From contig CAJAES010000068.1 of assembly GCA_903938815.1 (NCBI GenBank), forward strand, positions 1-43,557: a stretch of DNA of 43,557 nucleotides, written 5' to 3'. The position numbers and the translations under genes are program-made. How positions within the stretch are numbered: position 1 is the stretch's first letter; every line of letters starts with the position of its first letter. This DNA comes from an uncultured beta proteobacterium (lineage in GTDB: Bacteria > Pseudomonadota > Gammaproteobacteria > Burkholderiales > Burkholderiaceae_C). Positions 22,858-31,668 of this stretch are shown here, one piece after another. Under the pieces are notes generated by a model. It ran no database searches, was not told where the DNA came from, and saw only the letters and a program-made list of their open reading frames with translations.

Positions 22858-25800
22858 ATGGCAGACCCGCGCCTTGATCGCCTGGAAGGCCTATTTCTTG
22901 GGCTGTTGCCCGTCGACGGCAGCAAGGCTCCCAACGGACAGTTGCGCCCCCGTTGGCTCCAGGCAGCGGCCGACGCAGGGGTGCCATCGACTGACGCGGA
23001 ATTCGACGTCGTTCGCGCCGGCCTGGTGGCCGTCGGCAAGGTGACCAAGGGGCCGGGCCGAGGCGGATCCACAGGGCTGGCCGCGACCGCTGCGCCGTCT
23101 GCAGACGACTTCTCGTTGCAATCTGCAGAGCCGCCGGCATCCGACGCCGCCGACGCCACGCCACGGCAAGCCGGCAAGGCAGAAGCAACACGCAAGACGG
23201 TGCGGAACACCCAGGCTGATGAGCCCGCCCAGGTCATCAGCTACCGCCATGCCGACCGCCGAAAGAACAACCCCGAGGTCGGCCTTGTCAGCGAAGCCAG
23301 CGACCCGCAGCAGCCGAAGAAGGCCTGGGCCTACAGCCCGCATCTGGACCCGGTGCTGAACTTCGATTCCAGCCGGGCCGAGCTGGAGAACCTGGTGGTC
23401 GACGCCTTGAGCAGCGGCCTGGAACACGACACCCAGCAGCAGGGTGAAGTGCTGGCCTGGTTGGACCACGCACTGGCCGGGGGCGATGCCGCCGCCATGC
23501 GCGAGGTCATCACCAACCTGCGCGAACGGCTGGTGAAGCAGAAGGCCGAGCGGCCCGAGCGCAAAGCGCTGGAGGAGATCCAGCGCCGGGGCGCGCCCTA
23601 CCTGCAGTGGGCCGGCAAGGCCGAGCGCACCAGCTTCGCGGTGGACACCGTCAGCCTGCACGTGCACGAGCGCATCGACCCGATGAGCATCCTCTCGGCA
23701 GTGCGCAAGGGCGGCCCGGGCGAGAAGAACGCGAAGCCGGCCGATGAAGCCAAGATGCGCCAGGCCAGCCTGTTCGAGGCGCCGTTCGAGAACCTGCCGC
23801 TGCGCAACGCGGTGGACTTCTACCGCCACGACAAGGGCTGGGCCAACCGCCTGGTCAGCGGCGACAGCCTGCAGGTGATGAACAGCCTGCTGGTCAAGGA
23901 AGGCATGGCCGGGCAGGTGCAGATGGTCTACATCGACCCACCCTACGGCATCAAGTACGGCAGCAACTTCCAGCCCTTCGTGGGCAAGCGCGAGGTGAAG
24001 GATAGAAGCGACGCCGATCTGACCCAAGAGCCCGAGATGATTCGCGCGTTTCGTGACACTTGGGAACTGGGAATTCACTCTTACCTGACATACCTCCGCG
24101 ACCGTCTAAGGCTCGCGCGTGAGCTTCTAAACGCCACTGGAAGTGTGTTCGTTCAGATATCCGACGAGAACCTTCATCACGTGCGAGAGGTGTGCGACGA
24201 GATTTTCGGCGCAGGCAACTTTCTGTCGATCATCTCCGTGAAGAAGACCGGGGGAGCAACCAGCGAGACCCTGTCGATGGTGACCGACTACCTGGTTTGG
24301 TACGGCGTCGACAAAAAAGTAGTCAAGTACAACGCGCTATACCTGCCCAAGTCTGCTGGAAATGAGGGCGCCGCAGAATACAACCGAATCGAAGACTCCT
24401 TGGGCAGACAGCGGAGGATGACAGAGGGTGAACAAACTGGCACGCTGCCGCTCCCTCACAGTGCAAGGATCTTCACGACCGACACGGCCGTATCGGATGG
24501 CTTTCGTGAGAACACCACTGGAAAGTTTGAGTGGAACAGCGTTGAGTACGACTCGACGCCCACGCGGAACTGGAAGGCGACGATTCCGGGAATGCTTCGG
24601 CTAGCGAAAGCACGCCGCCTGGTTCGCAAGCCAGGCAGAAGAATCTACAAGCGCTACTTTGACGACTTTCAGGTCACCCACATGAACAACGTGTGGTTTG
24701 ACGTCAGAGGAGCGCTCGACCGCGTTTACGTAGTCCAGACGTCTGATCGAGTACTCGAACGCTGCGTCTTGATGACCACCGATCCAGGCGACTTGATCCT
24801 AGATCCGACCTGCGGATCCGGTACGACAGCTGCGGCGGCAGAGAAATGGGGCCGCAGATGGATCACCTGCGACACGTCCCGTGTAGCCGTCACCCTGGCC
24901 AAGCAGCGCCTGATGACCGCCAGCTACGATTACTTCGAGCTGGCCTATCCGCACGAAGGCCTGAAGGGCGGCTTCATCTACAAGACGGTGCCGCACATCA
25001 CGTTGAAGTCGATCGCCAACAACGCTGACATCGACGCGATCTACGAACGGTTGCACCCGACCATCGAAGAAGCCCTGGCGGCGCTGAACGACTCGCTCGT
25101 GACGAACCCGCCACTGGATCCGCTGACCGTGACCGAAGGCGTGCGCAAGGGGCAGAAGCTCAAGCTCGGCGCGAAGGGCGTGGCGCTGAACGAATGGGAA
25201 GTGCCCTTCCCGGGCGACGACGGCGCGCTGCCGTCGGGGTGGCCGTCCGCGCTGCGCGAGGCCTTCGATGCCTTCCACGCCGCCCGCCAGCGCATGCAAG
25301 CGGAGATGGACCGCTCCATCGCCGCCAACGCCGAGAACGAGACGCTGTACGACCAGCCCGCGAAGAGCAAGACGAAGCTGCGCATCACCGGCCCGTTCTC
25401 GGTGGAGGCCGTGCCCTTCCCGACGGTGCTGAGCCTGGAGGCCGCCGAAGGTGGCGCATCGGCCACGCCCAGCGAAGATCAGGCCTGGCAGACCAGCATC
25501 GCCCGCAGCGGCGAGAGCAACCGCCAGCAGCAGTGGCGCGATGAACTGCTGAAGACCGGCATCCGCGGCAAGGGCGGCCAGAAGCTGGAATTCGCCGAAC
25601 TGGAGGTGATGGCCGGCACCGCCTGCCTGCACGCCACGGGCACGCTGGCCGAGACCGGCGAGCGGGTGGTGGTGAGCTTCGGCCCCGAACATGGCGCGCT
25701 GGAGCAGCGCCAGGTCGAGCACGCGCTGACCGAGGCGGGCGAGCTGTTCCCGCGGCCGAAGATGATCGTGTTCTGCGCCTTCACTTTCGACCCGGAAGCG

Positions 25801-26304
25801 GCCAAGGACATCGACGCACTGAAGGGCATCACCGCGCTGAAGGCGCAGATGAACACCGACCTGCTGACCGAGGACCTGAAGAAGGCCCGCAGCAGCAACC
25901 AGAGCTTCTGGCTGATGGGCCAGCCCGATGTGGCGTTGACGCAGACGGCCGAGGGCCTGTGGCAGGTGGAGGTCAACGGCTTCGATTACTTCGACACCGT
26001 CAAGGGCGAGCTGATCTCGGGCGGCAAGGGCAAGATCGCCATGTGGAGCCTGGACACCGACTACGACGGCCGCAGTCTGTTCCCGCATCAGGTGTTCTTC
26101 CCCATGGCCGGCAAGGACGAGGGCTGGAAGAAGCTGAAGAAGACCATCCGCGCCGAGCTGGACGAATCGATGCTGGACCAGTTCCACGGCACCGTGTCGC
26201 TGCCCTTCGACGCCGGCAAGCACGCCAAGGCGGCGGTGAAGATCGTCGATGACCGTGGCATCGAGTCGCTGAAGATCCTGCCGCTGGTTGGGGCGACGAA
26301 GTGA
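22858..26304 (+). CDS. Type III-like site-specific DNA methyltransferase (Mod)
   Basis: A 1148-residue amino-methyltransferase of the beta class. ATG 22858 is chosen because GGGGAGGA (22844-22851) is well placed; TTG 22816 and ATG 22834 are in frame. A ~90-residue N-terminal domain (DPRLDRLEGLFLGLLPVDGS) looks like a winged-helix fold. The catalytic motif is DPPY at 360-363 and the SAM site DPTCGSGTTA begins at 649, in the beta-class order, with the target-recognition region between. The ~450 residues after it have no obvious assignment. It presumably methylates adenine or N4-cytosine and pairs with the helicase-nuclease two genes on. The central part is AT-richer than the rest. The stop overlaps the next gene (GTGA). 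Confidence 0.9.
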   Translation: MADPRLDRLEGLFLGLLPVDGSKAPNGQLRPRWLQAAADAGVPSTDAEFDVVRAGLVAVGKVTKGPGRGGSTGLAATAAPSADDFSLQSAEPPASDAADATPRQAGKAEATRKTVRNTQADEPAQVISYRHADRRKNNPEVGLVSEASDPQQPKKAWAYSPHLDPVLNFDSSRAELENLVVDALSSGLEHDTQQQGEVLAWLDHALAGGDAAAMREVITNLRERLVKQKAERPERKALEEIQRRGAPYLQWAGKAERTSFAVDTVSLHVHERIDPMSILSAVRKGGPGEKNAKPADEAKMRQASLFEAPFENLPLRNAVDFYRHDKGWANRLVSGDSLQVMNSLLVKEGMAGQVQMVYIDPPYGIKYGSNFQPFVGKREVKDRSDADLTQEPEMIRAFRDTWELGIHSYLTYLRDRLRLARELLNATGSVFVQISDENLHHVREVCDEIFGAGNFLSIISVKKTGGATSETLSMVTDYLVWYGVDKKVVKYNALYLPKSAGNEGAAEYNRIEDSLGRQRRMTEGEQTGTLPLPHSARIFTTDTAVSDGFRENTTGKFEWNSVEYDSTPTRNWKATIPGMLRLAKARRLVRKPGRRIYKRYFDDFQVTHMNNVWFDVRGALDRVYVVQTSDRVLERCVLMTTDPGDLILDPTCGSGTTAAAAEKWGRRWITCDTSRVAVTLAKQRLMTASYDYFELAYPHEGLKGGFIYKTVPHITLKSIANNADIDAIYERLHPTIEEALAALNDSLVTNPPLDPLTVTEGVRKGQKLKLGAKGVALNEWEVPFPGDDGALPSGWPSALREAFDAFHAARQRMQAEMDRSIAANAENETLYDQPAKSKTKLRITGPFSVEAVPFPTVLSLEAAEGGASATPSEDQAWQTSIARSGESNRQQQWRDELLKTGIRGKGGQKLEFAELEVMAGTACLHATGTLAETGERVVVSFGPEHGALEQRQVEHALTEAGELFPRPKMIVFCAFTFDPEAAKDIDALKGITALKAQMNTDLLTEDLKKARSSNQSFWLMGQPDVALTQTAEGLWQVEVNGFDYFDTVKGELISGGKGKIAMWSLDTDYDGRSLFPHQVFFPMAGKDEGWKKLKKTIRAELDESMLDQFHGTVSLPFDAGKHAKAAVKIVDDRGIESLKILPLVGATK

Positions 26305-26783
26305 TCCAGGTCAGCAAGGAGATGGTGGACCTGGCGACCACCGTCGGCGGGTTCAGCAGCGGTCTCGCGGTGCTTGGCGCGTTGGCGGCCATATGGCAGC
26401 TTCAACTTCTGAAGCAGCAGAGCCGCACGGCGTTCGAGGACAACCTGGTGGGCGAGTACCGCCGCATCGTGGCAGACCTGCCGCTGGCTGCGCTTCTGGG
26501 CGAAGTCTTGCCGGAGGATCAGGCTGAGAAGGCACTGCCCGTGTTCTACCGGTACTTCGATCTGTGCAACCAGCAGGCGTTTCTGCACCAGGATGGACGC
26601 GTGGCCACCGCAACCTGGGAACAGTGGAAAGACGGCATCCAGTCGAACATGCGGCGACCCGCGTTCGCAGATGCCTGGGCCGAGATCGCCGCGCGAGCCA
26701 ACGGCGACTTCGCCGAGTTGCGGGCGCTGTGCCCACCGCCAGCCTTCGCGCCAAAGCAGCCCGCGCCGCAGGAGGCTGCATGA
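26301..26783 (+). CDS. One-pass membrane protein between the Mod-like and Res-like genes, unknown function
   Basis: A 160-residue protein beginning with GTG at 26301, overlapping the methyltransferase stop by four bases and overlapping the next start by four (ATGA). Residues about 10-34 (LATTVGGFSSGLAVLGALAAIWQLQ) form one membrane helix, followed by a basic segment LKQQSR, placing the remaining ~120 residues in the cytoplasm. That part is helical with FYRYFDLCNQQAFLH and WEQWKDGIQSNMRRPAF, a pattern seen in small membrane-anchored proteins of defence loci (DUF4760-like). I cannot name a family with confidence. The tight overlaps on both sides say it belongs to the restriction-modification unit, perhaps as membrane anchor or sensor. 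Confidence 0.7.
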   Translation: MIQVSKEMVDLATTVGGFSSGLAVLGALAAIWQLQLLKQQSRTAFEDNLVGEYRRIVADLPLAALLGEVLPEDQAEKALPVFYRYFDLCNQQAFLHQDGRVATATWEQWKDGIQSNMRRPAFADAWAEIAARANGDFAELRALCPPPAFAPKQPAPQEAA

Positions 26784-29700
26784 AGCGCCCCGGCAACGTC
26801 ATCATCAACTCGCCCTTCGTCGTCCCGCAGCGCCACTGGCAGCAGCAGAACGACGGCACCCTGGCGCTGATCGAGGGCCGCCGGCCGGCCAGCTACGAGA
26901 TCTACGACGTCCGCAACAACACACGGCGCGTGGAGGTGCTGGAGCAAGTCAACGAGATCCGCAACCGCGTCGACGCGTGGCGCGCCGATGACTACCCCGG
27001 CGTGACGGCGGTGACGCGACAGTTGCTTGAACACTGGCGCGACCAGACACCCGGGGTACGGACCAATTCTTTCTACTACTGCCAGCTGGAGGCGGTGGAG
27101 ACGCAGATCTGGTGGGTAGAGGCGGCGGCCTCTTACCGGCAGGGAGTCTTTCTGCAGGGTGACGGCGGCCCGTTCGAGCGGGTGTGCAACAAGATGGCCA
27201 CCGGCTCCGGCAAGACCGCGGTGATGGCCATGCTCATCACCTGGCAGGTGCTCAACGCCGTCACTTACCCGAAGCGCCACAAGGACTTCTCGCGCGCTGT
27301 GTTCATCGTGGCGCCGGGACTGACCGTCAAGGGCCGGCTGAAGGTTCTGTACCCCGGCGAGCCGGGCAACGCCTACGACGAGTTCGCCACCTGCCCATCG
27401 GATGCCCTGCGCAGCAAACTCAACCAGGCCGAGATCCTGGTGGAGAACTGGCACACGCTGATGCCGCTGAAGGAGCCCGACCGCTCGGTGGTGAAGAAGG
27501 GCAAGGAGCCCGACGAGGTCTTCACCAAGCGGGTGCTGGGCAAGCTCGCACAGTTCAAGGACATCGTCGTCATCAACGACGAGGCCCACCACGCCTACCG
27601 CAAGCCGGCCGACATCAAGATCAGCAAGGCGCAGGCGGCAGAGCTGGGCATCGACCTGGACGAGGCCACACGCTGGATCGAGGGGCTGGACCGCATCCAC
27701 AAGACGCGCCGCATTCAGCGTTGCTTCGACCTGTCGGCCACGCCCTTTGCACCCACGGGCAGGACAAACACCGAGGAAGGCCTGTTCACCTGGGTGGTGA
27801 GCGACTTCGGCCTGAACGACGCCATTGAAGCGGGCCTGGTCAAGACACCGCGGGTGGTGGTGCGCGATGACGCGCTGCCGAATGCGCAGACCTATCGGTC
27901 CAAGCTCTACCACCTGTACCGTGAGCCCGAGGTGCAGGAGGACTTGAACCGCCGCGGCGCCGAGCCGCACGAGGCGCTGCCCAAGCTGGTGCAGGACGCT
28001 TTCACGCTGCTGGGCGCCGACTGGCGCGCCGCGCTGCTGGAGTGGCGCGCTGCCGGACATGCATCGCCTCCGGTGATGCTGACCGTCTGCAACCGCGTGG
28101 AGACGGCTGCGCGAATCGAGCACTACCTCAACCACGGCGACGCGCACTGGGCCGAGCTGAAGGCGCCGGAGCGCACGCTGCGCGTTGATTCCAAGGTGCT
28201 GGAGAAGGCCGAGATCGGCGAGAAGGCGACGGGCGAGAGCGTGTTCAAGGCGCGTCTGTCGTCGCTGCTGAAGGTGCTGCAGGTGCCGGATGACGTGGCC
28301 GACAAGCTCGATGCCGCGAAGAAGGACGGCGACAAGCTCAAGCTGCTGGCGGGCCACATCAGCCTGAAGCACGAGGCGCGCAAGCGCTTCGACGAGCAGC
28401 AGCCCGACGACCAGCTGGTGACCTTGATCCAGGCCGCGCCGATCGACGCCGCGGTGAAGGACTACCTGCTGGGCGCGACCGAGTACGTCAACCGCCTGCG
28501 CGAGATCGTCAAAGCAGCGAAGCTGCCCAAGGACCGCGAGGAGCGGCTGCTGGGGCTGGACAAGGAAGACCTGTTGCGCGCCGTTGTGGACAGCGTGGGC
28601 AAGCAGGGCCAGGCAGGCCAGGGGCTGCAGAGCGTCATCTCGGTGGCGATGCTGTCCGAGGGCTGGGATGCGAAGAACGTCACCCACATCATGGGTCTGC
28701 GCGCCTTCACCAGCCAGCTGCTGTGCGAGCAGGTGATCGGCCGCGGACTGCGCCGCGTGGGCTATGACCGCGACGAGAACGGTCTGTTCGTGCCCGAGTA
28801 CGTCAACGTCTTCGGCGTGCCGCTGTCGGTGTTCGTCGATGCCGACGACGGCGGGACACCCCCGCCGCCGCCCAAGCCCAGCACGCAGATCGAGTCGTTG
28901 CCCTCGCGCAATGAGCTGGAGGTTCGCTGGCCCAACCTGCTGCGGGTGGATGTGGTGGTGAAGCCGACGCTGGCCGTGGCATGGAGCACGGTACCGGCGC
29001 TGCGGCTGGACCCGGCGGCCACCCCCATCAGCGCCGAGCTGGCGCCGGCCGTCGGCGGGGCCACCGATCTGGGCAAGACGACGAGCATCGACCTGGAGAA
29101 GCTGCCCGAGGACTTCCGCGCGCAGCGCATCATCTTCCAGGCCGCACGCAAGGCCTTCGACCAGATGAGCGGGCGCTTCAAGGGCAACCGCGAGTACCTG
29201 GTCTTCCAGCTGATCCGCCTCGTCGAGCAGTTCATCAGCCCGACGGCGAACAAGCTGGACATCCCGAGCCTGTTCCACAGCGACGGCCTGCGCCGCCGCA
29301 TCCTGATCGCGCTGAACGCCGACCTTGTCGTGCAGCACCTAGTCAAGCACGTGGAGCAGCAGAACGTCGCCAGCATCGAGCCGGTGTTCGACCCCGAGCA
29401 GCCGATCGGATCGACCCGCGCCATGCGCACCTGGTACACGACCAAGGGCAACCAGCCGACGAAGCGATCCCAGATCAGCCACGTGGTGGGTGACAGTTCG
29501 TGGGAGATCTACGCTGCGAACATCTTCGACAGCAGCGATCTGGTCTCGACCTACGCCAAGAACGACCACCTGGGCTTCCAGATCTTCTACCTGTGGGGCG
29601 GGTCACGCCGCCGCTTCCTGCCCGATTTCATCGTGCGCCTGGCCAACGGCAAGACACTGGTTCTGGAGATCAAGGGCGAGGACTCGCCGCAGAACGTGGC

Positions 29701-29833
29701 CAAGCGCGATGCGCTGAAGCTGTGGGTGGAAGCCGTCAACGCCACGGGGGGGTTCGGGATGTGGTGTTGGGACGTGGCGTTCGAGCCTGCGCAGGTCCAG
29801 GACACCCTTCACCGACACTCTGGTGTGACATGA
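26780..29833 (+). CDS. Type III-like restriction subunit: DEAH helicase with PD-(D/E)XK nuclease
   Basis: A 1017-residue protein. The superfamily 2 helicase core shows Walker A ATGSGKT (140-146), DEAH (267-270), and the C-terminal helicase motifs GWDAKNVTHIMGLR near 627 and QVIGRGLRR near 651-659. A nuclease site lies near the end: PD at 948-949 and ExK at 963-965 (LEIKGED), the PD-(D/E)XK pattern. It should cut DNA lacking the modification made by the upstream methyltransferase, using ATP for translocation. It resembles the family called BPTD_3080 restriction endonucleases. The start ATG 26780 overlaps the preceding gene, and its stop overlaps the patatin gene (ATGA at 29830). Confidence 0.9.
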   Translation: MKRPGNVIINSPFVVPQRHWQQQNDGTLALIEGRRPASYEIYDVRNNTRRVEVLEQVNEIRNRVDAWRADDYPGVTAVTRQLLEHWRDQTPGVRTNSFYYCQLEAVETQIWWVEAAASYRQGVFLQGDGGPFERVCNKMATGSGKTAVMAMLITWQVLNAVTYPKRHKDFSRAVFIVAPGLTVKGRLKVLYPGEPGNAYDEFATCPSDALRSKLNQAEILVENWHTLMPLKEPDRSVVKKGKEPDEVFTKRVLGKLAQFKDIVVINDEAHHAYRKPADIKISKAQAAELGIDLDEATRWIEGLDRIHKTRRIQRCFDLSATPFAPTGRTNTEEGLFTWVVSDFGLNDAIEAGLVKTPRVVVRDDALPNAQTYRSKLYHLYREPEVQEDLNRRGAEPHEALPKLVQDAFTLLGADWRAALLEWRAAGHASPPVMLTVCNRVETAARIEHYLNHGDAHWAELKAPERTLRVDSKVLEKAEIGEKATGESVFKARLSSLLKVLQVPDDVADKLDAAKKDGDKLKLLAGHISLKHEARKRFDEQQPDDQLVTLIQAAPIDAAVKDYLLGATEYVNRLREIVKAAKLPKDREERLLGLDKEDLLRAVVDSVGKQGQAGQGLQSVISVAMLSEGWDAKNVTHIMGLRAFTSQLLCEQVIGRGLRRVGYDRDENGLFVPEYVNVFGVPLSVFVDADDGGTPPPPPKPSTQIESLPSRNELEVRWPNLLRVDVVVKPTLAVAWSTVPALRLDPAATPISAELAPAVGGATDLGKTTSIDLEKLPEDFRAQRIIFQAARKAFDQMSGRFKGNREYLVFQLIRLVEQFISPTANKLDIPSLFHSDGLRRRILIALNADLVVQHLVKHVEQQNVASIEPVFDPEQPIGSTRAMRTWYTTKGNQPTKRSQISHVVGDSSWEIYAANIFDSSDLVSTYAKNDHLGFQIFYLWGGSRRRFLPDFIVRLANGKTLVLEIKGEDSPQNVAKRDALKLWVEAVNATGGFGMWCWDVAFEPAQVQDTLHRHSGVT

Positions 29834-31392
29834 AGGCTTTCGCGATCTTTGAAGGCGGAGGCGCGAAGGGACTGGCGCACGTCGGCGCGCTCCGCGCCTG
29901 CGAAGACTACGGTATCGATTTCTGCGGCGTGGCAGGAGCGTCCGCTGGCGCCATCGTGGCCGCGCTCGTGGCAGCAGGCTACAAGTCCGTCGAAATGTTT
30001 GACCCGGGTCAGCCAGCGGAGGCAGATACCCTGTTCTCGAAGGACCTGCGTACGCTCATCCAAGGCCGCATCACGTGGACGGAGTTCGAAGCGTTCGTAG
30101 CAGACCTCGGTCAGCTCGGCAACGCCAAGTGGCTCAAGGCCAAGCTGGGCTGGTACTGGTGCTGCAAGCACGCCCACATCAGGACCATCGTAGACCAGCA
30201 CAAGGGCCTATTCGACGCCCAGAGCTTTGCTGCACGGCTGGACGTCATGCTGGAAAACAAGCTCCTGGCGACCTACCCCAACCTGATCGAAGAGCGAAAG
30301 TTCGGGCACGAGCGGGCTGCAGGCCAGCGATACCGAGTGATGTTCGAGGACATCCCGGTGCCGCTGAAAATCGTGGCGACCAACTTGTCAGATGGACGGT
30401 TGATCGAGTTTTCAGCCGCTCAGACCCGCGAGGTTCCAGTGGCGCTGGCTGTCGCGGCCTCGATCGCCATCCCGTTCGTTTTCGAGCCCGTCAAGATCGC
30501 GGGTCCGAATGGGGCTGGAGACTTCGTTGCCGTGGACGGCGGTGTGCTGTCGAACTTTCCGGCTTGGCTGTTCGACGACGAGCGTGCCAGGCTTGGCCCC
30601 CACATACCTTCCCTGGGATTCCGCCTCGTGGTGGAAGAGGCTGCCCCGGAGAGGCTAGTGGAAGGCAAGCTGTTTCCCTACATCCGCCGCTTTCTCAAGG
30701 TGGCCATCAACGGAGACCCACTGCTGGAGACGCGCCAGATCGACAACATGCGTGAGGTGCCACTGCGCGTGACTGCGTCGACACTGGATTTCGACATGTC
30801 GCCTGGCAAGAAGGTGGCGCTTTTTGGCGAAGGCTACCTCTCTGCGCGCACCGTTTTTGGAACGCCCGGGTTCCCGGTGGAGCCGGAGCGAGTGCGGCGA
30901 CGCCTGGAAGCGATCGTCAACGCGGTGAAGAAGTCGGCCCAGGTTTCGGACGGAACGCTGGTCCGAGCCTGCGTTGTTTGTCCCACGACACGCAAGACGA
31001 CGCGCGTGACCTACTCGTTTTTGATGGACGGGCCACTGGACACGGACGACCAGCTTGAGTTGGGCGCGACGGTGGGCGCGAGTGGTCAAGCCCTCCAAAG
31101 CGGGGAACTCGTCCGGGTTGACATGGAGGAGGCCGCCACCAACTATGCCGAGGTGTGGAGCATGAGCAAGTACCAGCAGGCCCTGGTTCGGAAGGATCTC
31201 AAGGCCTTGATCTGTATGCCAATCTCCACAGGCGAGGGGGACATCCTGGGCGTGCTGAGCCTGGATTCGCCGAATGAGGATATGCTGGAGCATTTCCAGA
31301 ATCCGGAAGTTGACGCCCTTCTCTGGGCTGGCGGGAAGAGTATCGGGGCGATCCTGGAGCGTGGTGCCATGGGCAACAAGGAGAATGCGTGA
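29830..31392 (+). CDS. Patatin-like phospholipase with C-terminal GAF-like domain
   Basis: A 520-residue two-domain protein. The N-terminal patatin domain (about 1-345) has the oxyanion loop GGGAKG (9-14), nucleophile Ser38 in GASAG (36-40) and catalytic Asp236 in DGG, so a Ser-Asp dyad acting on phospholipids or other acyl esters is intact. From about 375 to 515 the chain fits a GAF domain: GASGQALQSGELVRVD, KALICMPISTGEGDILGVLSLDS. GAF domains bind small molecules such as cyclic nucleotides. Its start overlaps the restriction subunit stop, so it is part of that operon. Patatin proteins serve as membrane-damaging effectors in CBASS and other antiphage systems; a ligand-gated effector is a reasonable inference here. 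No nucleotide cyclase gene is nearby. Confidence 0.85.
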   Translation: MKAFAIFEGGGAKGLAHVGALRACEDYGIDFCGVAGASAGAIVAALVAAGYKSVEMFDPGQPAEADTLFSKDLRTLIQGRITWTEFEAFVADLGQLGNAKWLKAKLGWYWCCKHAHIRTIVDQHKGLFDAQSFAARLDVMLENKLLATYPNLIEERKFGHERAAGQRYRVMFEDIPVPLKIVATNLSDGRLIEFSAAQTREVPVALAVAASIAIPFVFEPVKIAGPNGAGDFVAVDGGVLSNFPAWLFDDERARLGPHIPSLGFRLVVEEAAPERLVEGKLFPYIRRFLKVAINGDPLLETRQIDNMREVPLRVTASTLDFDMSPGKKVALFGEGYLSARTVFGTPGFPVEPERVRRRLEAIVNAVKKSAQVSDGTLVRACVVCPTTRKTTRVTYSFLMDGPLDTDDQLELGATVGASGQALQSGELVRVDMEEAATNYAEVWSMSKYQQALVRKDLKALICMPISTGEGDILGVLSLDSPNEDMLEHFQNPEVDALLWAGGKSIGAILERGAMGNKENA

Positions 31393-31598
31393 TGTCGACG
31401 ACAAAGAAGGCTCAGTGGTCTCCGATTCAGGGGCATCGGGGGTTCTTCTCGAAGGCAGCTGAGGCACCCGACATGTTGGACCCCTCGATCAGGCGTGCCG
31501 TCGAGGATCTCAATCGGCAGTTTGCCGCCATCGACGAAGATGTGGACCGCCGAGCGAGCGAAAAGTACACGCTTTACGGCTTCGGTCATAAGCCATGA
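31392..31598 (+). CDS. 68-residue protein ending the restriction-patatin operon
   Basis: The ATG at 31392 overlaps the patatin stop by one base (TGATG); a GTG at 31389 would add one residue. The chain (MSTTKKAQWSPIQGHRGFF, then DMLDPSIRRAVEDLNRQFAA) has a basic N-terminus, one amphipathic helix around 32-52 and a short aromatic tail. It has no signal or membrane segment. I recognise no family. Position as the last gene before a strong terminator, coupled to the phospholipase, suggests a partner or inhibitor of that protein, but this is inference. Confidence 0.6.
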   Translation: MSTTKKAQWSPIQGHRGFFSKAAEAPDMLDPSIRRAVEDLNRQFAAIDEDVDRRASEKYTLYGFGHKP

Positions 31599-31640
31599 TC
31601 TGTGAAGCCGGCCGCCGGCTTGACACACGACGTCTAACCA

Positions 31641-31668
31641 AGCCCAGCCGAGCAGCTGGGCTTTTTTT
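31641..31668 (+). terminator. Strong rho-independent terminator of the restriction-patatin operon
   Basis: AGCCCAGC (31641-31648) and GCTGGGCT (31655-31662) form a perfect 8-base stem with a 6-base loop, followed by seven T (31662-31668). It stands 43 bases after the last gene and marks the end of the five-gene cassette. Confidence 0.92.

Noticed and set aside
26546..29338. 930-residue open frame on the minus strand
   Set aside because: It is antisense to the helicase-nuclease gene, with no ribosome site or domain.
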